Below are positions 1 to 5,895 of a DNA stretch of 8,851 bases, in pieces. Within the stretch, counting starts at the first letter, position 1; each line of letters starts with the position of its first letter. The translations under genes were made by a program, and so were the position numbers. The notes beneath the pieces are model-generated. The model was not told where the DNA came from. It saw only the letters and a program-made list of their open reading frames with translations, and made no database searches. Location: assembly GCA_902795555.1 (NCBI GenBank), contig CADBLV010000396.1:1-8851 (forward strand), written 5' to 3'. This stretch comes from an uncultured Eubacteriales bacterium. GTDB lineage: Bacteria > Bacillota_A > Clostridia > Christensenellales > Aristaeellaceae.

Positions 1-1
1 C

Positions 2-202
2 AGTACGATCCTTGAACTGGCTGAAGAACTGGCAAAACAGCAAGGGAAGAGAGCCATGCGTCTTGATGTGTTGGAATCCAACCTGCCAGCACAGCGCATG
101 TACGAAAAATCCGGATATGTATACAGGGGAAAACAACGTTGGTATGCTGAAAACACTGGATGGACGAATTTTCTGCTGTATGAAAAATCCCTTATCCCTT
201 GA
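2..202 (+). CDS. GNAT family N-acetyltransferase, C-terminal part (5' end outside the window)
   Basis: The reading frame is open from base 2 to a TGA at 200-202 and gives the last 66 residues of a protein whose start lies before the window. The segment runs from a helix rich in Glu, Ala and Lys (LAEELAKQQGKRAMRLDV) into LESNLPAQRMYEKSGY, the usual final part of a GNAT fold: the strand, then N-x-x-A-x-x-x-Y and a 'Y-E-K-S-G-Y' motif that holds the catalytic-type Tyr and closes the acetyl-CoA site. GNAT enzymes move an acetyl group from acetyl-CoA to an amine; the substrate cannot be told from this fragment. The gene converges on the VapC gene, with only 12 bases between the two stop codons. 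The family is clear, the subfamily is not. Confidence 0.8.
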   Translation, partial: STILELAEELAKQQGKRAMRLDVLESNLPAQRMYEKSGYVYRGKQRWYAENTGWTNFLLYEKSLIP

Positions 203-214
203 CTCTCCCCTAAA

Positions 215-616
215 CTACTGCTCCAGCCAGTCTTCGATTTGCAAACCGGGGACACGCTTAAACTCGCGTACGTTGTGCGTAATCAGTGTCAGGTTAAGAG
301 CTCTGGCATGACCGGCAATCATGGTGTCCCGATCCCCGATTCGAGAACCGTTCAGTGAAAGAAACGCCATGATCTCTCCTGCGTGCGCTGCCGCGTGGGT
401 ATCAAAAGGCAGAATGTAGATTCCGGCGAGGACTTCCAGCAACGCTTCATCATTTCTGTGCATGTCTTTGCTGCGCCTTACGCCGTCAATCAGTTCCATA
501 TAGGTAACAGAACTGATACACAGCTCCCCGCCCAGGTATTTACGGAAGCGATTCCTGATCTCAGAACCCGGATGGCGAAGGACATACACGAGGATGTTGG
601 TGTCCAGCATGACCAT
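215..616 (-). CDS. vapC: VapC-type PIN-domain ribonuclease toxin, apparently without a neighbouring antitoxin gene
   Basis: This 133-residue protein has the full PIN-domain layout of VapC toxins, Mg-dependent endoribonucleases that cut tRNA or rRNA and stop growth when not held by the VapB antitoxin. The acidic residues are present: D5 in MLDTNI, E41 in YMELIDG, and D97 in the IGDRDTMIAGHA segment, followed by THNVREF near residues 113-119 and the family-typical ending GLQIEDW. From memory it resembles the enterobacterial plasmid VapC proteins (CISSVT-MEL, MIAGHA, N-REF, IEDW). The start at 616 is preferred; M3 at 610 is an alternative. VapB normally lies just upstream, but only about 168 bases separate this start from the divergent transporter gene, too few for an intact VapB. 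A frame without a start codon ends in TGA overlapping the vapC ATG, which may be a remnant. Confidence 0.88.
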   Translation of the reverse strand: MVMLDTNILVYVLRHPGSEIRNRFRKYLGGELCISSVTYMELIDGVRRSKDMHRNDEALLEVLAGIYILPFDTHAAAHAGEIMAFLSLNGSRIGDRDTMIAGHARALNLTLITHNVREFKRVPGLQIEDWLEQ

Positions 617-784
617 CAGAGGTCAACCTTCCCTGATTCAAAGAGATGGCCATCGGGTCTTGAAATAAGGGGATTCCGGAGTTTTTGCCATCCGGGATGG
701 TTCTGCCGGCGGCAGGATTTTGGGAGATGGATGGAGAAAATAAATGGCAGATGTGAACCTGCGGCTCACAGGGAGGAGAAGCTT

Positions 785-1909
785 ATGGATAAAGTGGAAG
801 TATCCCGTGAAAAAACCATTATCAGGACCAGTTTGATCGGGATTATTGCCAATGTGTTTCTGGCCGGGTTCAAAGCGGTCATCGGCCTGATGACAAATTC
901 TATTGCCATTGTTCTCGATGCGGTCAATAACATTTCCGATGCGGGCAGTTCCCTGATTACGATTATCGGAACAAAGCTGGCCGGACGGGAACCGGACAAG
1001 AAGCATCCCTTTGGCTATGGACGGATTGAATACCTGAGCGCCATGATTATTTCCGTCATCGTGCTGTATGCCGGGATCACTTCCTTTGTGGAATCCGTCA
1101 AGCAGATCATTCACCCGGAAACGCCGGACTATAATGCAGTTTCACTGATTATTGTCGCTGTGGCCGTGGTGGTTAAGATTCTGCTTGGACGTTATGTCAA
1201 AAGCGTTGGCGAAAAAGTCAATTCAGATTCCCTGATCAACTCCGGGGAAGACGCGATGCTGGACTCCATCATTTCAGCGTCTACACTGGTAGCGGCGGGA
1301 ATCTTCCTGATCTTCCATGTGTCGCTGGAAGCCTGGCTCGGTGCGATTATTTCCCTGGTGATTATCAAATCCGGCGTTGAAATGCTCCGGGATACGATCT
1401 CCAAGATCCTGGGGGAACGGAATGATGCGAAACTTGCCAAAGACATCCGTGAAACAGTGATGAGTTTTCCGGATGTCCGGGGCGCTTACGATCTGGTGCT
1501 GAATAATTACGGTCCGGACACCTGGAACGGTTCCATTCACATCGAAGTGCCGGACACGTATTCAGCCGACCGGCTGGATCAGCTGATCCGTGAGATCACC
1601 ATGAAAGTGCTTGCGGAGCACCATGTCATCCTGACGGCAATTGGGGTATACTCCGTCAACACAAAGGACGAAAACGTCATTCAGGCCCATCGAAAGGTTC
1701 AGGATATCGTTCTGTCCCATGAGCATGTAAAGCAGATGCACGGCTTCTACCTGCTGGAAGATCAGAAAACCATGCGTTTTGATGTTGTAATCAGCTTTGA
1801 TGCTGCGGATCGAAAAGCTGTTTTCCGGGAAGTGACAGAGAGTGTGCAGAAGGCGTTCCCGGATTATGAACTTCAGGTGACCATGGATACGGACTTTGCG
1901 GAAGAATGA
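785..1909 (+). CDS. Cation diffusion facilitator family transporter, Mn-type metal site predicted
   Basis: This 374-residue membrane protein exports a divalent cation in exchange for protons. About six transmembrane segments occupy residues 14-200, and a cytoplasmic tail follows. Family marks are DAVNNISDAGSS in helix 2, HPFGYGRIEY in the helix 2-3 loop, and SGEDAMLDS in helix 5. The metal site aligns as N48-x3-D52 (helix 2) and D156-x3-D160 (helix 5). Zinc-type members carry D-x3-D with H-x3-D, whereas N-x3-D with D-x3-D is the pattern of Mn exporters such as pneumococcal MntE, so manganese (or iron) is the likely substrate. The tail looks like two ferredoxin-like halves (about 215-285 and 292-372) rather than the single one common in this family. 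The ATG at 785 follows GGGAGGAG at a good distance. The frame is open back to 383, but that upstream part is antisense to vapC. The next gene starts 59 bases on and may be co-transcribed. Confidence 0.9.
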   Translation: MDKVEVSREKTIIRTSLIGIIANVFLAGFKAVIGLMTNSIAIVLDAVNNISDAGSSLITIIGTKLAGREPDKKHPFGYGRIEYLSAMIISVIVLYAGITSFVESVKQIIHPETPDYNAVSLIIVAVAVVVKILLGRYVKSVGEKVNSDSLINSGEDAMLDSIISASTLVAAGIFLIFHVSLEAWLGAIISLVIIKSGVEMLRDTISKILGERNDAKLAKDIRETVMSFPDVRGAYDLVLNNYGPDTWNGSIHIEVPDTYSADRLDQLIREITMKVLAEHHVILTAIGVYSVNTKDENVIQAHRKVQDIVLSHEHVKQMHGFYLLEDQKTMRFDVVISFDAADRKAVFREVTESVQKAFPDYELQVTMDTDFAEE

Positions 1910-1968
1910 AATGGACGATATGTATGAATGAACTGGTTTATTATATTTTTGAAGGAGTGAGAAGCCTC

Positions 1969-3111
1969 ATGAAAAAGATCATTCTGTTCGCAATTACTCT
2001 TTGTCTGTGCTTTGGCGTTTTCGGCGCGGCGTTTGCCGAAACCGAGGCAACGAAAGACCCCGGAGCTGAAGCTTCGGCAGCAGAGTTGACCGCGGAGGGA
2101 CTTTACCGGGCCGGGAAGGAGGCTCGCGACGCGGAAGATTACGGAAAGGCGCTGGAGTACTACCAGGCAGCCGCGGATCTCGGGTATTCCGAAGCGATCA
2201 AGGAAATCGGCAATCTGTATTATTTCGGCCTGGGAGTGGAACCGGATGATGCGAAAGCCTTCGAATACTATCAGCGGGCCGCGGATCTCGGTAATTTCAA
2301 CGCGGTCAACAATCTGGGCAACTGTTATCTGTATGGTCACGGCGTGGAGAAAAATGAAGAAGAGGCCGTAAAGTATTACAGGATGGCCGCGGAGCAGGGA
2401 ATTGCGATCGCGCAGAATAATCTGGGCTATGTGTATTTGAACGGAATAGGCGTCAGCCGGGACGACGGCGAGGCTTTGAAGTATTACACCCTTGCCGCGG
2501 ATCAGGGCTACTCTAAAGCCCAGTATATGCTTGGTTACTGCTATCAATACGGCCTGGGTGCGGAACAGGATTACGACAGGGCTTTCGGGTATTATCAGCT
2601 GGCGGCCGCGCAGGGAGATACGGATGCGCAGCATTCGCTGGGCCTTTGTTATCTGAGCGGTACCGGTGTGGAGCAGAACTCAGAAGAGGCGCTGAAGTAT
2701 TTCCGGATGGCCGCGGAACAGGGAAATTCAAATGCTATGACCTCGCTGGGTTATTGCTACGCAGAGGGCATCGGCGTGAAAACAGATTATGCGGAGTCCA
2801 TGAAATATTTTCTGCTTGCCGCCGAACAGGGCAGTGTGAGCGCATTGTTTAACATTGGATACGCTTACAGACACGGGGAAGGCGTTGAACAGGATTTCGG
2901 CAAAGCCCTGGAATACTACACTCTGGCGGCGGAACAGGGATATCCGGTCGCGATATTCTGTGTCGGCGACTGTTACTACCTGGGACTGGGTGTGGAGAAA
3001 GACATGGGCAAGGCTGCGGAATGGTATCAGAAAGCCCTTGACGCCGGATATGTTCCGGATGAGGAAGATCAGAAACATTTGGAAGACGCGATGGAAAAAC
3101 AGAAGAACTAA
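1969..3111 (+). CDS. Secreted Sel1-repeat (TPR-like) protein
   Basis: This 380-residue protein starts with a clear signal peptide: MKK, a hydrophobic stretch (IILFAITLCLCFGVFGA) and an AFA cleavage site before ETEATKD at about residues 22-24. After a short acidic and Ala-rich linker come one abbreviated repeat (about 40-73) and eight complete 36-residue Sel1-like repeats (residues 74-361) with the consensus A-x-x-x-L-G-x-x-Y-x-x-G-x-G-V-x-x-D-x-x-x-A-x-x-Y-Y-x-x-A-A-x-Q-G. A charged tail follows (EEDQKHLEDAMEKQKN). Such repeats form an alpha-solenoid that binds other proteins; no catalytic domain is seen. It is predicted to act outside the membrane; there is no lipobox or cell-wall anchor. 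The start at 1969 is chosen because it follows GAAGGAG and begins the signal peptide. The in-frame ATG at 1906 would add 21 residues in front of it. The binding partner is unknown. Confidence 0.88.
   Translation: MKKIILFAITLCLCFGVFGAAFAETEATKDPGAEASAAELTAEGLYRAGKEARDAEDYGKALEYYQAAADLGYSEAIKEIGNLYYFGLGVEPDDAKAFEYYQRAADLGNFNAVNNLGNCYLYGHGVEKNEEEAVKYYRMAAEQGIAIAQNNLGYVYLNGIGVSRDDGEALKYYTLAADQGYSKAQYMLGYCYQYGLGAEQDYDRAFGYYQLAAAQGDTDAQHSLGLCYLSGTGVEQNSEEALKYFRMAAEQGNSNAMTSLGYCYAEGIGVKTDYAESMKYFLLAAEQGSVSALFNIGYAYRHGEGVEQDFGKALEYYTLAAEQGYPVAIFCVGDCYYLGLGVEKDMGKAAEWYQKALDAGYVPDEEDQKHLEDAMEKQKN
2188..3051 (+). repeat. Eight tandem 108-bp units coding for Sel1 repeats
   Basis: The segment holds eight back-to-back units of exactly 108 bases, each coding for 36 residues from S/F/A/T/V/P-x-A to Q/L-G-x, without a single length change. 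The bases differ considerably between units although the protein consensus is kept, so this is an old expansion under protein-level selection, not a recent duplication. The recurring 'GCGGAACAGGG' type stretch at each unit end could still allow recombination that adds or removes whole units. Confidence 0.85.
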
Positions 3112-3174
3112 AACACATTCACATTTACTGTCTTGTCGGGTGACTGAGAAACGTTCAAACAGGGGGCGTTTGCC

Positions 3175-4083
3175 ATGAACAGGAAAACCATTATGTCGAT
3201 GCCGGTTGCCTGCTTCTGGTCGGTCGTAGCAGCATGCATCCTGGGGATTGTGATCGGTTCTTTCCGGGACTTTGACATCAATGTCGCGCTGGCCAACAAA
3301 ACGGAGCTGGGATCCTTCTTTGCCACCTATGGCTCTTACTTCTCCTATTGCCTGTATCCGGCGGCAGGAGCCTGCCTGTATACGGGACTGAGAAAGAAGG
3401 GCGACGGATATCGTCTGCTGGCCCGGACGCTGCTGATTCTTGGCTGGTTTATGGCGGTATACTATTCCAACAGTTATAACGGAAAAGCCGTCCGCGCGCT
3501 GTTCGGATATACAGCCGGGGAGTCCTCTGCGCTGCTGTCCGTGCTCAGCTGGCTGTTCTGGGCTGTTCTGTATGGATGGGTTCCGTTTGCGGTGATCCGG
3601 CTGGTTGACAACAGCAATCCGGATAAACTGATCGCGGTCGGCGCGGCGATTCTCATCGCGGGCATTGCCGCGGACAACGTGAACCTCTGGTTGAAACAGG
3701 TGGCTTCCCGTCCGCGGTACAAGTATCTGATAACGCTGGAAGATCCAAAGAGCGAATTCCGAAACTGGTGGCAGATGATACCAAACCTGGCCGGCAGCAA
3801 CGATAACTTTAAGAGCTGGCCCAGCGGCAACATGACCATTGCAAGCATGATGTTCTCTCTGCCGATGCTGACCGACGTGATGAAAAAGCGCAGCGGCAGA
3901 AAGAACATGATTGCGTTTGCACTGGCCTGTGTGTTTGTCCTGATCTACGGCTATAACCGGATCCATATGACCAATCATTTCCTGTCGGATGTCTGCTTCG
4001 GGACGCTGATTACATACCTGATATATTCACTCATCAGCACAGCATTTCTGCGCGAACATAAAGCCTGGAAAGAAGGCATCTGA
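3175..4083 (+). CDS. PAP2-family integral membrane phosphatase with altered motif residues
   Basis: This 302-residue protein has several hydrophobic segments (about residues 10-30, 47-71, 80-98, 118-142, 152-168, 245-262, 270-292). It carries the three PAP2 motifs: K174-QVASRP-R181 (motif 1), SWPSGN at 214-219 (motif 2) and R262-IHMTN-H268-FLS-D272 (motif 3). Enzymes of this family remove phosphate from lipids such as phosphatidate, undecaprenyl pyrophosphate or phosphatidylglycerophosphate through a phospho-His intermediate. H268 is the predicted nucleophile and D272 its partner. Two positions are unusual: motif 1 ends R-Y instead of R-P, and the motif 2 His (PSGH) is Asn219. That His normally protonates the leaving group, so activity may be changed or lost. 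A G-rich site (AGGGGGCG) lies about 9 bases before the start. The gene lies 63 bases after the Sel1 gene and may share its transcript. The lipid substrate cannot be named. Confidence 0.83.
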   Translation: MNRKTIMSMPVACFWSVVAACILGIVIGSFRDFDINVALANKTELGSFFATYGSYFSYCLYPAAGACLYTGLRKKGDGYRLLARTLLILGWFMAVYYSNSYNGKAVRALFGYTAGESSALLSVLSWLFWAVLYGWVPFAVIRLVDNSNPDKLIAVGAAILIAGIAADNVNLWLKQVASRPRYKYLITLEDPKSEFRNWWQMIPNLAGSNDNFKSWPSGNMTIASMMFSLPMLTDVMKKRSGRKNMIAFALACVFVLIYGYNRIHMTNHFLSDVCFGTLITYLIYSLISTAFLREHKAWKEGI

Positions 4084-4161
4084 TGCGGCTTTAAGAAAAC
4101 CCTAAACGAGTTGCAAATCATTTGGTTCTGATCCCGTAAGAAGTCAAGTTTCCGGGTGTAT

Positions 4162-4187
4162 GAAAAAGAGCCCGGCATTGCCGAGCT
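4162..4187 (-). terminator. Intrinsic terminator ending the minus-strand cluster
   Basis: Read on the minus strand, AGCTCGGC, loop AAT, GCCGGGCT form an 8-bp stem with one T-G wobble, then C and five T's. This is a compact rho-independent terminator just past the TfoX remnant. On the plus strand the same stem has a C-A mismatch and a poor, late T run, so it should work mainly for the minus strand. Confidence 0.72.
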
Positions 4188-4204
4188 ACGTGTCGCTTTT
4201 GCAG

Positions 4205-4296
4205 TCAGTATTCTCCCATCATCGGCATAAAGTGATTCCTTCCAACCCGGAAAGCTGTTCCAGGATAAAATCCAGATATTCCTTGCTTGATGCCAT
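4205..4296 (-). pseudogene. Remnant of a TfoX N-terminal-domain gene
   Basis: A start codon at 4294-4296 with a strong AGGGGTGA site (4303-4310) opens a frame reading MASSKEYLDFILEQLSGLEG and then ITLCR before an in-frame TGA at 4219-4221. The opening closely matches the start of small TfoX N-terminal-domain proteins, which continue ITYRAMMGEY. Here MMGEY (4208-4222) lies in another frame directly after, so one or two bases have been lost, and the next codon is a stop (4205-4207). The remaining roughly 80 residues of the family (the GGIYD...LLVK part) are absent and a terminator begins 18 bases on. The gene is therefore dead, with an intact translation start but a deleted body. TfoX-like proteins are named after a competence regulator; the function of the short clostridial forms is not known. 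Confidence 0.72.
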
Positions 4297-4321
4297 CTTC
4301 TGTCACCCCTCATGAAGTGTG

Positions 4322-4339
4322 TTGTACCATCACGTACAA
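4322..4339. repeat. Perfect 6-bp inverted repeat upstream of the TfoX remnant
   Basis: TTGTAC and GTACAA face each other across six bases. It sits in the 138-base spacer between the GNAT-HIT stop and the TfoX-remnant start, 12 bases before its ribosome binding site. It could be an operator or a small RNA hairpin that survived from the time the gene was active; chance is also possible for arms of this length. Confidence 0.35.
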
Positions 4340-4434
4340 TGATTGCCCGGTTACAGGCTTGAGTCTTGGTAAAGGTTTCAAAACAGTTTGCACCGAATAT
4401 CTCGATCGCTTTCAAGGTCTTCCGCCGCGATTCC

Positions 4435-5406
4435 TCATTTGCAGAGCAGATCCAGTTCTTTCTTTAACGCAGATTTCAGCTCTTCCAGTTTTTCCGCTGA
4501 CGGAAGATACTGGTCGTCATTCATATCCGCCACCTGCCAGACAGGGCCGGGCTTCGGTGTATCGCCGTTTCGGCGCGGGAAGATATGCCAGTGCATGTGA
4601 CGGCCTTTTCCGGCGCCGAGCAGTTCATAATTCACCTTGTCCGGATGGAAGGCCCGTTCAACCGCTTCCGCCGTGATGGACATATCCCGGAGAAATGATG
4701 CCCGAAAATCCGGGGCAAGCTGACTCAGCTCAGTCGCGTGTTCCTTACATAGCAACAGGGTGTATCCTTCAAACCGCTGATGATCACCGATCACCACATA
4801 GCCCGTTTCCAGTTCCCTGACAAAGTATGGGTTTAACCCATTCCGGGTCATCTCGATCCGTTCGCATACTCCGCAGTGTTCAGCAGGTTGTGGAAGGTTC
4901 CGACGATAGTATTTTGCCGGGAAAGTCTGACTGCCATCCAGCTTTTCAAAACTGGTATCCCGGACATATACCATTCCGAGCTTTTCCATCACACGGCGGC
5001 TTTTGCTGTTCTCTGCTGCAAAAATCCCGTCAATGGCCTCTACCGGGCGGTCTTTCCGGATCTCATTCAGCAGTGCGGTCAGGTATTCGCCGGTATATCC
5101 GTGTCCCCATTGATCTGCCCGAAGATTATATCCGATCTCCCAGGCATTCCTTTCCGGGTGGTAGTGCATGCCGCCGCTGCCGATCAGTTCGCCCGTGTTT
5201 TTCAGGCAGATTCCTTCGTCATAGTTATCAGGATCATCCACATCCCGGCTTTCCAGCCAGGTGCGCACATCCTCCACCCGATGGTACAGCGGATAGATCA
5301 TATAGGTGTTTACGTTCGGATCACCGCACCAGCGAAATGCCGCTTCTGCGTCATCCGGAACAAGCGGGCGGATAATCAGCCGATCAGTTTCGAAGTTCAC
5401 CTTCAT
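4435..5406 (-). CDS. Fusion protein: GNAT acetyltransferase (RimJ/RimL type) - HIT-family hydrolase
   Basis: The 323-residue product has two enzymes in one chain. Residues 1-165 form a RimJ/RimL-type GNAT domain: FETDRLIIRPL opening, GSGGMHYHPERNAWEIGYNL, the acetyl-CoA loop Q99-WGHGY, and N133-SKSRRVMEKLGM. Residues 176-323 form a HIT domain with C178-GVC-E and the His triad H270-M-H272-W-H274-IFPR; H272 is the expected nucleotidyl-transfer nucleophile. HIT enzymes hydrolyse nucleoside phosphoramidates, aminoacyl-adenylates or dinucleotides. RimJ/RimL-type GNATs acetylate alpha-amino groups. No internal Met marks the junction. The ATG at 5406 follows GGAGGA by 8 bases and overlaps the stop of the DUF5680 gene (ATGA), so the two are probably translationally coupled; an in-frame ATG at 5433 lies inside that gene and lacks a site. 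The substrate is unknown. Confidence 0.87.
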   Translation of the reverse strand: MKVNFETDRLIIRPLVPDDAEAAFRWCGDPNVNTYMIYPLYHRVEDVRTWLESRDVDDPDNYDEGICLKNTGELIGSGGMHYHPERNAWEIGYNLRADQWGHGYTGEYLTALLNEIRKDRPVEAIDGIFAAENSKSRRVMEKLGMVYVRDTSFEKLDGSQTFPAKYYRRNLPQPAEHCGVCERIEMTRNGLNPYFVRELETGYVVIGDHQRFEGYTLLLCKEHATELSQLAPDFRASFLRDMSITAEAVERAFHPDKVNYELLGAGKGRHMHWHIFPRRNGDTPKPGPVWQVADMNDDQYLPSAEKLEELKSALKKELDLLCK

Positions 5407-5843
5407 AAGATTAATCCTCCATGGAAATAACATTCATAGATCAGTTTCCCCTGATAATGAATCGTTTCTTTCCCCTGAAACCAGTCAAAGTTTCCGTCAA
5501 CATCACAATGGTAAGCGTAGTCGCCGTTTATATAATCTTGCGGACCACGATAAGGCTTGTCTTCCGGAACATGAAGCAGCGCTTCCTTCAGGAAATCGCC
5601 GCTGAAGTTAACTCCGATGACCCGTCCGACATAGTTCATACTCCAATACGGGATATCAGAGATCCAGAGCGCCTCCTCACCGGCAAATTTGTCACCGCCG
5701 AGATAGGTGTCGTAATACATATAATCCCCGTCTCTGTATATCAGGTCATGGGATTTTACCCGGGAAGAGGCAGTCTCAGCACCCTTTCCGGCATAGGTCG
5801 CCTGTTTTGCTTTGATCAAAAAACTGATAATCTGTTTATCCAT
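5403..5843 (-). CDS. DUF5680 domain protein
   Basis: The 146-residue protein matches from memory the DUF5680 family, a domain of unknown function also found attached to helix-turn-helix regions. Recognisable blocks are the opening IISFLIKAKQATYAGKG, then SSRVKSHDLIYRDGDYMYYD, YLGGDKFAGEEALW, WSMNYVGRVIG, PYRGPQDY and the ending YECYFHGG. It is soluble, rich in Tyr, Trp and Asp, and has no signal peptide or membrane segment. The start at 5843 has AGGAGG 9 bases upstream. It lies 52 bases after the flavoprotein-GNAT gene and overlaps the GNAT-HIT gene by four bases, so it belongs to the same transcript. Enzymatic activity is unknown; the many aromatic and acidic residues would fit a ligand-binding or sensor domain, but this is only a guess. 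Confidence 0.82.
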   Translation of the reverse strand: MDKQIISFLIKAKQATYAGKGAETASSRVKSHDLIYRDGDYMYYDTYLGGDKFAGEEALWISDIPYWSMNYVGRVIGVNFSGDFLKEALLHVPEDKPYRGPQDYINGDYAYHCDVDGNFDWFQGKETIHYQGKLIYECYFHGGLIL

Positions 5844-5895
5844 CCTCTTGCGCCTCCTTTTGTCGGGCTCCCCGCCGAGCCTGCCATTTCATTCT

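Noticed and set aside
383..784. N-terminal extension of the CDF transporter frame
   Set aside because: The frame is open here but lies antisense to vapC and has no CDF similarity; the transporter start at 785 has a strong ribosome binding site and fits the family length.
617..784. yybP-ykoY manganese riboswitch before the CDF gene
   Set aside because: The conserved sequence blocks of that riboswitch could not be found; only small local hairpins are present.
1906..1968. 21-residue N-terminal extension of the Sel1 protein
   Set aside because: It would put residues before a complete signal peptide; the ATG at 1969 has its own GAAGGAG site.
1873..2634. 253-residue open frame on the minus strand
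   Set aside because: Its repetitive composition is the antisense image of the Sel1 repeats; no start site or family match.
2188..3051. CRISPR-like array because of regular spacing
   Set aside because: The 108-base period is coding, has no identical repeats with unique spacers, and translates to Sel1 units.
2728..3978. 416-residue open frame on the minus strand
   Set aside because: It crosses both the Sel1 and PAP2 genes, is rich in His, Arg and Gln without any domain pattern, and is explained as the mirror of their codon bias.
3975..4415. 146-residue open frame on the minus strand
   Set aside because: It runs in the wrong frame through the TfoX remnant, the terminator and the end of the PAP2 gene; no recognisable domain.
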